This document shows positions 48,801 through 61,668 of a stretch of 64,000 bases of DNA, piece after piece. Both the position numbers and the translations under genes were made by a program. The stretch comes from Paratinospora sagittata (taxonomy: Eukaryota > Streptophyta > Magnoliopsida > Ranunculales > Menispermaceae), in contig JAYMFD010001271.1 in NCBI GenBank assembly GCA_035771175.1, positions 3,348,001-3,412,000 of the forward strand. Reading direction: 5' to 3'. The stretch's first letter is position 1, and every line of letters starts with the position of its first letter. The notes under the pieces were generated by a model. That model was not told the origin of the DNA. It was given only the letters and a program-made list of their open reading frames with translations, and did no database searches.

Positions 48801-50860
48801 GACATATCTCAATGCTAATGCATTTGTTTGATCTTAGGTGTGTACGGTAACCTCTCGATCAATCTCAGCACGAAAACTCTGTAAATTGCAAAGTCTTCAA
48901 AATCACTTGGATTTAGTATTTGATTTTCACAAAATATTTTCCGAAAGGTTTTAATTATAATTTCAATGAGTTTTGAATGATTTAAAAGTGTTTTGAGACA
49001 ATGGAATGGTTCTTAAGTGTCAAAATATTAATTTTTGCAAAATCGGGCTTTCCAGCACTTTGCCAAAACTTTTCAAAAGGCGATAGCGCACTATCAGTGT
49101 TGATAGCACGCTGATATGGTTGAATAATCAAAATCTATTTTTCCTTGAAATTTGCCTACGACGCGCTATCCCTTTTGGTAACTCGCTATATAACAGTTGC
49201 TGTGATCTTTCGATTTTTAGTAAAATGGGCAATAGCGTGCAATTGGCCTTGATTGGACGCTATCGGAAAGTCTGAAAAACTCGACCTCTCGGGTTTGTGT
49301 ATATCGACCTGCAATAGTCCGCTATCTATTATTAGAGAGCATGATACACAACCCAATAGCATGCTATAGACGTTACAGTTAGAAATCTCACAATTCTAAC
49401 GAGAAAAACTTGGGCCCTTTCCCTTGCTCGATTTTTCTATTCCTTGCATAGTTTTGACTGGGAATCCTAGCTGAAACATTCTCCACTAACACCTGGATGA
49501 TTCCCGTTGTGTCGCACACGCAAAACAACCTTAGACTAAACAATGTTTTATATTCAAATAATTTCCTACTCTGTTGCTCTTTAACCTGTAACTGCTAATT
49601 TAATAAAACAATAATTTTCTAATTTCAAAGATACAACACACACGATTTTTGCAAGTTAGACTGAGCTTTCCAAAGAGTATTTCAATAGAAGAAAGTCGTG
49701 ATTCTTGCATTTCCAATAAAAGCTTCGACCTTAATCAAAATTACAAATTGTCTTGAAGATAACCTCATTTTATCCCTTTTGTGCTGAGATTTTCAGAAGC
49801 TATCCATTGTTTTAAACTGTAGGTATATGAAGTGTTCTCAGTAAGAGAACCCGTCACCTATATTCTTTCTCTAAGTGCTACAACTAATCATCAAGAACAA
49901 ATCAAACAATAGCTTTCAAAGTCTACAAAGATCAAGGTCTAAGAACGAAGACATATCTCAATGCTAATGCATTTGTTTGATCTTAGGTTTGTACGGTAAC
50001 CTCTCGATCAATCTCAACACGAAAACTCTCTCAATTTCAAAGTCTTCAAAATCACTTGGATTTAGTATTTGATTTTGACAAAAATACTTTCCGAAAGGTT
50101 TTAATCATAATTGCAATGAGTTTTGAATGATTTAAAAGTGATTTGAGACAAGGGAATGGTTCTTAATTGTTAAATCGGGCTATCCAACACTTCGCCAAAG
50201 TTTTTCAAAAGGCAATAGCACACTATCAGTGTTGATAGCACGCTGATAGGATTGAATAATCAAAAATCTATTTTTTCTTGAAAATTGCCTACGACCCGCT
50301 ATCCCTTTTCACAACTCTCTCTAGAGCAGTTGTCGTGATCTTTCGATTTTTAGTAAAATGGGCAATAGCGTGCTATAGGCCTTGATTCCACCCTATCGGA
50401 AAGTCCGAAAAACTCGAGCTCTGGGGTTTGTGTATATCGACCTGCAATAGTCCGCTATTCGTTATTAGAGAGCAAGATACACAACCCAATAGCATGCTAT
50501 AGACGTTAGAGTTCGAAATCTCACAATTCTAACAAGAAAAACATGGGCCCTTTCCCTTGCTCGATTTTTCTATTCCTTGCACAGTTTTGACTGGGAATCC
50601 TAGTTGAAACATTCTCCACTAACACTTGGATGATTCCCGTTGTGTCGCACGCGCATAACAACTTTAGACTAAACAATGTTTAATATTCAAATCATTTCCT
50701 ACTCTCTTGCTCTTTAACCTGCAAAGGCTAATTTAATAAAACAATCATTTTCTAATTTTCAAAGATACAACACACACGATTTTTGCAAGTTAGACTGAGC
50801 TTTCCAAAGAGTATTTCAAAAGAACAAAGTCGTGATTCTTGCAATGCCAATAAAAGCTTC
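42830..50860. repeat. Satellite subfamily S2, second block (copy of 21.1-30 kb)
   Basis: Anchors are at 43302, 44452, 45602, 46751, 47903, 49044 and 50176. Private variants give offsets to the first S2 block of 21,703 bp (21599/43302), about 22,855 bp (22749/45602 and 23896/46751), 22,883 bp (25020/47903), 21,721 bp (27323/49044) and 20,568 bp (29608/50176). The step changes equal one monomer each and show gain or loss of single units after the duplication. The 1,141-bp interval before 49044 has a deletion of about 12 bp in GATAACCACTTTTGTG. Confidence 0.9.
46010..46370. other. S3-type tract embedded in an S2 monomer
   Basis: The duplicate counterpart at about 23155-23515 is S2-type (GACTAGGAATCG, ACCTTAATCAAAATTAC, TTTTATCCC). 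Here the tract reads GACTGGGAATCCTAGC, ACCTGAATCAAAATTGC and TTTTGTCCC. S2 identity with the counterpart resumes by CTTCCAGAGCCTAC (about 46478). The register of the two blocks does not change across the tract, as expected of gene conversion. Confidence 0.7.
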
Positions 50861-53800
50861 GATCTGAATCAAAATTGCAAACTGACTTGGAGATAACCTA
50901 ATTTTGTCCCTTTTGTGCTGAGATTTTCAGAACCTATCCATTGCTTTAAACTGTAGGTATATGAAGTGTTCTCAGTAAGAGAACCCGTCACCTATATTAT
51001 TTCTCTGAGTGCTACAACTAATCATCAAGAACAAATCAAACAATACCTTTCAAAGTCTACAAAGATCAAGCTCTAAGAACGAAGACATATCTCAATGTTA
51101 ATGCATTTGTTTGATCTTAGGTTTGTACGGTAACCTCTCGATCAATCTCAACAAGAAAACTCTCTCAATTTCAAAGTCTTCAAAATCACTTGGATTTAGT
51201 ATTTGATTTTGACAAAAATACTTTCCGAAAGGTTTTAATCATAATTTCAATAAGTTTTGAATGATTTAAAAGTGTTTTGAGACAATGAAATGGTTCTTAA
51301 TGGTTAAAATATTAATTTTTCAAAAATCGGGCTATCCAGCACTTTGCAAACATTTTTCAAAAGGCAATTGCGCACTATCAATGTTGGTAGCACGCTGATA
51401 TGGCTGAATAATCAAAAATCTAGTTTTTCTTGAAAGTTTCCTACGACGCGCTATCCCATTTGGTAACTCGCTATGTAGCAGTCGCCGTGATCTTTCGATT
51501 TTTAGTATAATGGGCAATAGCGTGCTATAAGCCTTGATTGCACGCTATCGAAAAGTCCAAAAAAGTCCAGCTCTTGGGTTTGTGTATATCGACATGCAAT
51601 AGTCCACTATCCGTCATTAGAGAGCTTGATACACAACTCAATAGCTTGCTATAGACGTTAGAGTTTGAAATCTCACAATTCTAACGAGAAAAACTTTGGC
51701 CCTTTCCCTTGCTCAATTTTTCTATTCCTTACACAGTTTTGGCTGGGAATCCTAGCTGAAACATTCTCCACTAACACCTGGATGATTCCCGTAGTGTCGC
51801 ACGCGCACAACAACTTTAGACTAAACAATGTTTTATATTCAAATCATTTCCTACTCTCTTGCTCTTTAACCTGCAACTGCTAATTTAATAAAACGCTCAT
51901 TTTCTAATTTTCAAAGATACAACACACACTATTTTTGCAAGTTAGACTGAGCTTTCCAAAGAGTATTTCAAAAGAAGAAAGTCGTGATTCTTGCATTGCC
52001 AATAAAAGCTTCGACGTGAATCAAAATTTCAAACTATCTTGGAGATAACCTCATTTTGTCCCTTTTGTGCTCAGATTTCCAGAAGCTATCCATTGTTTTA
52101 AACTGTAGGTACATGAAGTGTTCTCAGTAATAGAACACGTCACCTATATTCTTTCTTTGAGTGCTACAACTAATCATCAAGAACAAATCAAACAATATCT
52201 TTCAAAGTCTACAAAGATCAAGCTCTAAGAACGAAGACATATCTCAATGCTAATGCATTTGTTTGATCTTAGGTGTGTACGGCAACCTCTCGATCAATCT
52301 CAGCACGAAAACTATGTAAATTGCAAAGTCTTCAAAATCACTTGGATTTAGTATTTGATTTTGACAAAATATTTTCTGAAAGGTTTTAATTATAATTTCA
52401 ATGAGCTTTGAATGATTTAAAAATGTTTTGAGACAATGGAATGGTTCTTAAGTGTCAAAATATTAATTTTTGCAAAATCGGGCTTTCCAGCACTTTGCCA
52501 AAACTTTTCAAAAGGCGATAGCGCACTATCAGTGTTGATAGCACGCTGATATGGTTGAATAATCAAAAATCTAGTTTTTCTTGAAAATTGCCTACGACGC
52601 GCTATCCCTTTTGGTAACTCGCTATATAACAGTTGCCGTGATCTTTCGATTTTTAGTAAAATGGGCAATAGCGTGCTATTGGCCTTGATTGCACGCTATC
52701 GGAAAGTCCGAAAAACTCGACCTCTCGGGTTTGTGTATATCGACCTGCAATAGTCCGCTATCTGTCATTATAGAGCATGATACACAACCCAATAGCATGC
52801 TATAGACGTTTGAGTTAGAAATCTCACAGTTCTAACGAGAAAAACTTTGGCCCTTTCCCTTGCTCAATTTTTCTATTCCTTACACAGTTTTGGCTGGGAA
52901 TCCTAGCTGAAACATTCTCCACTAACACCTGGATGATTCCCGTAGTGTCGCACGCGCACAACAACTTTAGACTAAACAATGTTTTATATTCAAATCATTT
53001 CCTACTCTCTTGCTCTTTAACCTGCAACTGCTAATTTAATAAAACGCTCATTTTCTAATTTTCAAAGATACAACACACACGATTTTTGCAAGTTAGACTG
53101 AGCTTTCCAAAGAGTATTTCAAAAGAACAAAGTCGTGATTCTTGCAATGCCAATAAAAGCTTCGATCTGAATCAAAATTGCAAACAGACTTGGAGATAAC
53201 CTCATTTTGTCCCTTTTGTGCTGAGATTTTCAGAACCTATCCATTGCTTTAAACTGTAGGTATATGAAGTGTTCTCAGTAAGAGAACCCGTCACCTATAT
53301 TATTTCTCTGGGTGCTACAACTAATCATCAAGAACAAATCAAACAATAGCTTTCAAAGTCTACAAAGATCAAGCTCTAATAACGAAGACTTATCTCAATC
53401 CTAATGCATTAGTTTGATCTTAGGTGTGTAGGGTAACCTCTCGATCAATCTCAGCACGAAAACTCTCGAAATTGCAAGGTCTTCAAAATTACTTGGATTT
53501 AGTATTTGATTTTGACAAAATATTTTCCGAAAGGTTTTAATCATAATTTCAATGAGTTTTGAATGATTTAAAAGTGTTTTGAGACAATGGGATGGTTCTT
53601 AAGTGTCAAAATATTAATTTTCGCAAAATCGGGCTTTCGAGCACTTTGCCAAAAATTTTCAGAAGGCAATAGCACACTATCAGTGTTGATAGCATGCTGA
53701 TAGGGTTGAATAATCAAAAATCCATTTTTCCTTGAAAATTGCCTACAACGCGCTATCCCTCTTGATAACTCGCTATAGAGCAGGTTCCGTGATCTTTCGA

Positions 53801-56800
53801 TTTTTAGTAAAATGGGCGATAGTGTGCTATAAGCCTTGATTGCACGCTATCGAAAAGTCCGAAAAAGTCCAGCTCTTGGGTTTGTGTATATCGACATGCA
53901 ATAGTCCGCTATCCGTCATTAGAGAGCTTGATATACAACTCAATAGCTTGCTATAGACGTTAGAGTTTGGAATCTCACAATTCTAACGAGAAAAACTTTG
54001 GCCCTTTCCCTTGCTCAATTTTTCTATTCCTTACACAGTTTTGGCTGGGAATCCTAGCTGAAACATTCTCCACTAACACCTGGATGATTCCCGTAGTGTC
54101 GCACGCGCACAACAACTTTAGACTAAACAATGTTTTATATTCAAATCATTTCCTACTCTCTTGTTCTTTAACCTGCAACTGCTAATTTAATAAAACGCTC
54201 ATTTTCTAATTTTCAAAGATACAACACACGATTTTTCCAAGTTAGACTGAGCTTTCCAAAGAGTATTTCAAAAGAAGAAAGTCGTGATTCTTGCATTGCC
54301 GATAAAAGCTTCGACGTGAATCAAAATTGCAAACTATCTTGGAGATAACCTCATTTTGTCCCTTTTGTGCTCAGATTTCCAGAATCTATCCATTGTTTTA
54401 AACTGTAGGTACATGAAGTGTTCTCAGTAAGAGAACACGTCACCTATATTCTTTCTTTGAGTGCTACAACTAATCATCAAGAACAAATCAAACAATATCT
54501 TTCAAATTCTACAAAGATCAAGCTCTAAGAACGAAGACATATCTCAATGCTAATGCATTTGTTTGATCTTAGGTGTCTACGGTAACCTCTCGATCAATCT
54601 CAGCACGTAAACTCTCTAAATTGCAAAGTCTTCAAAATCACTTGGATTTAGTATTTGATTTTGACAAAATATTTTCCGAAAGGTTTTAATTATAATTTCA
54701 ATGAGTTTTGAAAGTTTTAAAAGTGTTTTGAGACAATGGAATGGTTCTTAAGTGTCAAAATATTAATTTTTGCAAAATCGGGCTTTCCAGCACTTTGCCA
54801 AAACTTTTCAAAAGGCGATAGCGCACTATCAGTGTTGATAGCACGCTGATATGATTGAATAATCAAAAATCTATTTTTCCTTGAAAGTTGCCTACGACGC
54901 GCTATCCCTTTTGGTAACTCGCTATGTAACAGTTGCCGTGATCTTTCGATTTTTAGTAAAATGGGCAATAGAGTGCAATTGGCCTTGATTGCACGCTATC
55001 GGAAAGTCTGAAAAACTCGACCTCTCGGGTTTGTGTATATCGACCTGCAATAGTCCGCTATCTGTCATTAGAGAGCATGATACACAACCCAATAGCATGC
55101 TATAGACGTTACAGTTAGAAATCTCACAATTCTAACGAGAAAAACTTGGGCCCTTTCCCTTGCTCGATTTTTCTATTCCTTGCATAGTTTTGACTGGGAG
55201 TCATAGCTGAAACATTCTCCACTAACACCTGGATGATTTGCATTGTGTCGCACGCGCAAAACAACTTTAGACTAAACAATGTTTTATATTCAAATAATTT
55301 CCTACTCTCTTGCTCTTTAACCTGCAACTGCTAATTTAATAAAACACACATTTTCTCATTTTGAAATATACAACACACACGATGTTTGCAAGTTAGACTG
55401 AGCTTTCCAAAGAGTATTTCAAAAGAAGAAAGTCGTGATTCTTGCATTTCCAATAAAAGCTTCGACCTTAATCAAAATTACAAAATGTCTTGAAGATAAC
55501 CTCATTTTATCCCTGTTGTGCTGAGATTTTTAGAAGCTATCCATTGTTTTCAATTGTAGGTATATGAAGTGTTCTCAGTAAGAGAACGCGCACCTATATT
55601 CTTTCTCTGAGTGCTACAACTAATCATCAAGAACAAATCAAACAATAGCTTTCAAAGTCTAGAAAGATCAAGCTCTAAGAACGAAGACAAATCTCAATGC
55701 TAATGCATTAGTTTGATCTTAGGTGTGTACGGTAACCTCTCGATCAATCTCAGCACGAAAACTCCCTAAATTGCAAAGCCTTTAAAATCACTTCGATTTA
55801 GTATTTGATTTTGACAAAATATTTTTCGAAAGGTTTTAATCATAATTTCAATGGGTTTTGAATGATTTAAAAGTGTTTAGAGACAATGGAATGGTTCTTA
55901 ATTGTTAAATCGGGCTATCCAACACTTCGCCAAAGTTTTTCAAAAGGCAATAGCGCACTATCAGTGTTGATAGCACGCTGATAGGATTGAATAATCAAAA
56001 ATCTATTTTTTCTTGGAAATTGCCTACGACGCGCTATCCCTTTTCACAACTCTCTATAGAGCAGTTGTCGTGATCTTTCGATTTTTAGTAAAATGGGCAA
56101 TAGCGTGCTATAGGCTTTGCTCCCACCCTATCGGAAAGTCCGAAAAACTCGAGCTCTGGGTTTGTGTATATCGACCTGCAATAGTCCGCTATCCGTTATT
56201 AGAGAGCATGATACACAACCCAATAGCATGCTATAGACGTTAGAGTTCGGAATCTCACAATTCTAACGAGAAAAACATGGGCCCTTTCCCTTGCTCGATT
56301 TTTCTATTCCTTGCACAGTTTTGACTGGGAATCCTAGCTGAAACATTCTCCACTAACACTTGGATGATTCCCGTTGTGTCGCATGCGCATAACAAATTTG
56401 GACTAAACAATGTTTTATATTCAAATCATTTCCTACTCTCTTGCTCTTTAACCTACAACGGCTAATTTAATAAAACAATCATTTTCTAATTTTCAAAGAT
56501 ACAACACACACGATTTTTGCAAGTTAGACTGAGCTTTCCAAAGAGTATTTCAAAAGAAGAAAGTCGTGATTCTTGCATTGCCAATAAAAGCTTCGATCTG
56601 AATCAAAATTGCAAACTGACTTGGACATAACCTCATTTTGTCCCTTTTGGGCTGAGATTTTCAGAACCTATCCATTGCTTTAAACTGTAGGTATATGAAG
56701 TGTTCTCAGTAAGAGAACCCGTCACCTATATTATTTCTCTGAGTGCTACAACTAATCATCAAGAACAAATCAAACAATAGCTTTCAAAGTCTACAAAGAT

Positions 56801-57720
56801 CAAGCTCTAATAACGAAGACTTATCTCAATCCTAATGCATTAGTTTGATCTTAGGTGTGTAGGGTAACCTCTCGATCAATCTCAGCACGAAAACTCTCGA
56901 AATTGCAAGGTCTTCAAAATTACTTGGATTTAGTATTTGATTTTGACAAAATATTTTCCGAAAGGTTTTAATCATAATTTCAATGAGTTTTGAATGATTT
57001 AAAAGTGTTTTTAGACAATGGAATGGTTCTTAAGTGTCAAAATATTAATTTTTGCAAAATCGGGCTTTCGAGCACTTTGCCAAAAATTTTCAAAAGCCAA
57101 TAGCACACTATTAGTGTTGATAGCATGCTGATAGGGTTGAATAATCAAAAATCCATTTTTTCTTGAAAATTGCCTAAACGCGCTATCCCTCTTGATAACT
57201 CGCTATAGAGCAGGTTCCGTGATCTTTCGATTTTTAGTAAAATGGGCGATAGCGTGCTCTAGGCGTTGATTGCACGCTATCGAAAAGTCTGAAAAAGTCA
57301 AGCTCTTGCGTTTGTGTATATCGACCTGCAATAGTCCGCTATCCGTCATTAGAGAGCCTGATACACAACTCAATAGCTTGCTATAGACGTTAGAGTTTGA
57401 AATCTCACAATTCTAACGAGAAAAACTTTGGCCCTTTCCCTTGCTCAATTTTTCTATTCCATACACAGTTTTGGCTGGGAATCCTAGCTGAAACATTCTC
57501 CACTAACACCTGGATGATTCCCGTAGTGTCGCACGTGCACAACAACTTTAGACTAAACAATGTTTTATATTCAAATCATTTCCTACTCTCTTGCTCTTTA
57601 ACCTGCAACTGCTAATTTAATAAAACGCACATTTTCTAATTTTCAAAGATACAACACACACGATTTTTGCAAGTTAGACTGAGCTTTCCAAAGAGTATTT
57701 CAAAAGAAGAAAGTCGTGAT
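50860..57720. repeat. Mosaic S2/S3 satellite block
   Basis: Anchors are at 51328, 52479, 53630, 54779, 55911 and 57061. By private variants, 52479 and 54779 match 27323 and 49044. Anchor 53630 matches 57061 (GGGCTTTCGAGC, GCAGGTTCCGTG), 55911 matches 29608 and 50176, and 51328 matches 28475. The segments following 51660, 53960 and 57390 are S3-like (GTAGTGTCGC, TTTTGGCTGGG). One monomer switches from S3 (TTTTGTCCC, GCTCAGATTTCC) to S2 (GGTACATGAAG, CTTTCTTTGAG) between about 52080 and 52110. The repeated plus-strand frame at 51665, 53967 and 57397 (72 codons) is the same satellite segment, not a gene. Confidence 0.85.
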
Positions 57721-60700
57721 TCTTGCATTGCCAATAAAAGCTTCGACCTGAATCAAAATTGCAAACTATCTTGGAGATAACCTCATTTTGTCCCTTTTGT
57801 GCTCAGATTTCCAGAAGCTATCCATTGTTTTAAACTGTAGGTATATGAAGTGTTCTTAGTAAGAGAACACGTCACCTATATTCTTTCTCTGAGTGCTACA
57901 ACTAATCATCAATAACAAATCAAACAATAGCTTCCAAAGTCTACAAAGATCAAGCTCTAAGAACGAAGACATATGTCAATGCTAATGCATTAGTTTGATC
58001 TTAGGTGTGTAGGGTAACCTCTCGATCAATCTCAACACGAAAACTCCCTCCATTGCAAAGTCTTCAAAATCACTTTGATTTTGTATTTTATTTTGACAAA
58101 ATATTTTTCGAAAGGTTTTAATCATAATTGCAATGAGTTTTGAATGATTTAAAAGTGTTCTGAGACAATGGAATGGTTCTTAAGAGTTAAAATATTAATT
58201 TTTTCCAAAATCGGGCTATCCAGCACTTTGCCAAAATTTTTGAAACGGCAATAGTGAACTATCAGTGTTGATAGCACGCTGATATGGTTGAATAATCAAA
58301 AATCTAGTTTTTCTTGAAAATTGCCTACAACGCGCTATCCCTTTTCATAACTCGCTATGGAGCAGTTGTCGTGATCTTTCGATTTTTAGTAAAATGGGCG
58401 ATAGCGTGCTATAGGCATTGATTGAATGCTATCGGAAATTCCGAAAAACTCCAGCTCTTGGGTTTGTGTATGTATATCGACCTGCAATAGTCCGCTATCC
58501 GTCATTAGAGAGCATGATACACAACTCAATAGCTTGCTATAGACGTTAGAGTTTAAAATCTCACAATTCTAACGAGAAAAATTTTGGCCCTTTCCCTTGC
58601 TCAATTTTTCTATTCCTTACACGGTTTTGGCTGGGAATCCTAGCTGAAACATTCTCCACTAACACCTGGATGATTCTCGTAGTGTCGCACGCGCACAACA
58701 ACTTTAGACTAAACAATGTTTTATATTCAAATCATTTCCTACTCTCTTGCTCTTTAACCTGCAAATGCTAATTTAGTAAAACGCTCATTTTCTAATTTTC
58801 AAAGATACAACACACACGATTTTTGCAAGTTAGACGAAGCTTTCCAAAGAGTATTTCAAAAGAAGAAAGTCGTGATTCTTGCATTGCAAATAAAAGCTTC
58901 GACATGAATCAAAATTGCAAACTGTCTTGGAGATAACCTCATTTTGTCCCTTTTGTGCTCAGATTTCCAGAAGCTATCCATTGTTTTAAACTGTAGGTAT
59001 ATGAAGTGTTCTTAGTAAGAGAACACGTCACCTATATTCTTTCTCTGAGTGCTACAACTAATCATCAATAACAAATCAAACAATAGCTTCCAAAGTCTAC
59101 AAAGATCAAGCTCTAAGAACGAAGACATATGTCAATGCTAATGCATTAGTTTGATCTTAGGTGTGTAGGGTAACCTCTCGATCAATCTCAGCACGAAAAC
59201 TCCCTCCATTGCAAAGTCTTCAAAATCACTTTGATTTAGTATTTTATTTTGACAAAATATTTTTTGAAAGGTTTTAATCATAACTTCAATGAGTTTTGAA
59301 TGTTTTAAAAGTGTTCTGAGACAATGGAATGGTTCTTAAGCGTTAAAATATTAATTTTTTCCAAAATCGGGCTATCCAGCACTTTGCCAAAACTTTTGAA
59401 ACGGCAATAGCGAACTATCAGTGTTGATAGCACGCTGATATGGTTGAATAATCAAAAATCTAGTTTTTCTTGAAAATTGCCTACATCGCGCTATCCCTTT
59501 TCATAACTCGCTATAGAGAAGTTGTCGTGATCTTTCGATTTTTAGTAAAATGGGCGATAGCGTGCTATAGGCCTTGATTGAACGCTATCGGAAAGTCCGA
59601 AAAACTTCAGCTCTTGGGTTTGTGTATATCCATTTGCAATAGTCCGCTATCCAAAATTAGAGAGCATGATACACAACTCAATAGCTTGCTATAGACGTGA
59701 GAGTTTGAAATCTCACAATTCTAACGAGAAAAACTTGGGCCCTTTCCCATGCTCGATTTTTCTATTCCTTACACAGTTTTGACTGGGAATCCTAGCTGAA
59801 ACATTCTCCACTAACACCTGGATGATTCCCGTAGTGTCGCACGCGCACAACAACTTTAGACTAAACAATGTTTTATATTCAAATCATTTCCTACTCTCTT
59901 GCTCTTTAACCTGCAACTGCTAATTTAGTAAAACGCTCATTTTCTAATTTTCAAAGATACAACACACACGATTTTTGCAAGTTAGACTGAGCTTTCCAAA
60001 GAGTATTTCAAAAGAAGAAAGTCGTGATTCTTGCATTGCCAATAAAGGCTTCGACCTAAATCAAAATTGCAAACTGTCTTTAAGATAACCTCATTTTGTC
60101 CCTTTTGTGCTGAGATTTTCAGAAGCTATGCATTGTTTTAAACTGTAGGTATATGAAGTGTTCTTAGTAAGAGAACACGTAACCTATATTCTTTCTCTAA
60201 GTGCTACAACTAATCATCAATTACAAATCAAACAGCAGCTTCCAAAGTCTACAAAGATCAAGCTCTAAGAACGAAGACATAACTCAATGCTAATGAATTA
60301 GTTTGATTTTAGGTGTGTAGGGTAACCTCTCGATCAATCTCAGCACGGAAACTCCCTCCATTGCAAAGTCTTCAAAATCACTTTGATTTTGTATTTTATT
60401 TTGACAAAATATTTTTCGAAAGGTTTGAATCATAATTTCAATGAGTTTTGAATTATTTAAAAGTGTTTTGAGACAATGGAATGGTTCTTAAGTCTTAAAA
60501 TATTAATTTTTCCAAAATCGAGCTATCCAGCACTTTGCCAAAATCTTTCAAACGGCAATAGCGCACTATCAGTGTTGATAGCACGCTGATATGGTTGAAT
60601 AATAAAAAATCTAGTTTTTCTTGAAAATTGCCTACAACGCGCTATCCCTTTTCATAACTAGCTATAGTGCAGTTGCCGTGATCTTTCGATTTTTAGTCAA

Positions 60701-61668
60701 ATGGGCGATAGCGTGCTATAAGCCTTGATTGCTTGCTACCGAAAAGTCCGGAAAAGTCCAGCTCTTGGGTTTGTGTATATCGACCTGCAATAGTCCGCTA
60801 TCCGTCATTAGAGAGTATGATACACAACTCAATAGCATGCAATAGACGTTAGAGTTTGAAATCTCACAATTCTAACGAAAAAAACTTTGGCCCTTTCCCT
60901 TGCTTGATTTTTCTATTCCTTACACAGTTTTGACTGGGAATCCTAGGTGAAACATTCTCCACTAACACCTGGATGATTCCCGTAGTGTCGCTCGCGCAAA
61001 ACAACTTTAGACTAAACAATGTTTTATATTCAAATCATTTCCTACTCTCTTGCTCTTTAACCTGCAACTGCTAATTTAATAAAACGCTCATTTTCTAATT
61101 TTCAAAGATACAACACACACGATTTTTGAAAGTTAGACTGAGCTTTCCAAAGAGTATTTCAAAAGAAGAAAGTCGTGATTCTTGCATTGCCAATAAAAGC
61201 TTCGACCTGAATCAAATTGCAAATTGCCTTGGAGATAACCTCATTTTGTCCCTTTTGTGCCGAGATTTTCATATTCTATCCATTGTTTTAAATTGTAGGT
61301 ATGTGAAGTGTTCTTAGTAAGAGAACACGTCACTTATATTCTTTCTCTGAGTGCTACAGCTAATCATCAATAACAAATCAAACAATATCTTCCAAAGTCT
61401 GCAATGATCAAGCTCTAAGAACGAAGACATAACTCAATGCTAATGCATTAGTTTGATCTTAGGTGTGTAGGGTAACCTCTCGATCAATCTCAACACGAAA
61501 ACTCCCTCCATTGCAAAGTCTTCAAAATCACTTTGATTTAGTATTTTATTTTGACAAAATATTTTTCGAAAGGTTTTAATCATAATTTCAATGAGTTTTG
61601 AATGATTTAAAAGTGTTTTGAGACAATGGAACGGTTCTTAAGTGTTAAAATATTAATTTTTTCAAAAT

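Noticed and set aside
12423..54968. Recurring minus-strand frame starting MPILLKIERSRQ (12423, 25024, 27261, 47907, 52417, 54717, and within 23900 and 46755)
   Set aside because: This is the same satellite segment, with variable starts and ends depending on small indels. There is no family resemblance and no regulatory context.
21952..55327. Recurring minus-strand frame of 64-67 codons starting MQVKE (21952, 23102, 25365, 26517, 28820, 31111, 32259, 36753, 44805, 48248, 55124)
   Set aside because: It occurs at the monomer period and is broken in many monomers. It has no recognisable domain, and the changes between copies look unconstrained. It persists because the satellite is homogenised.
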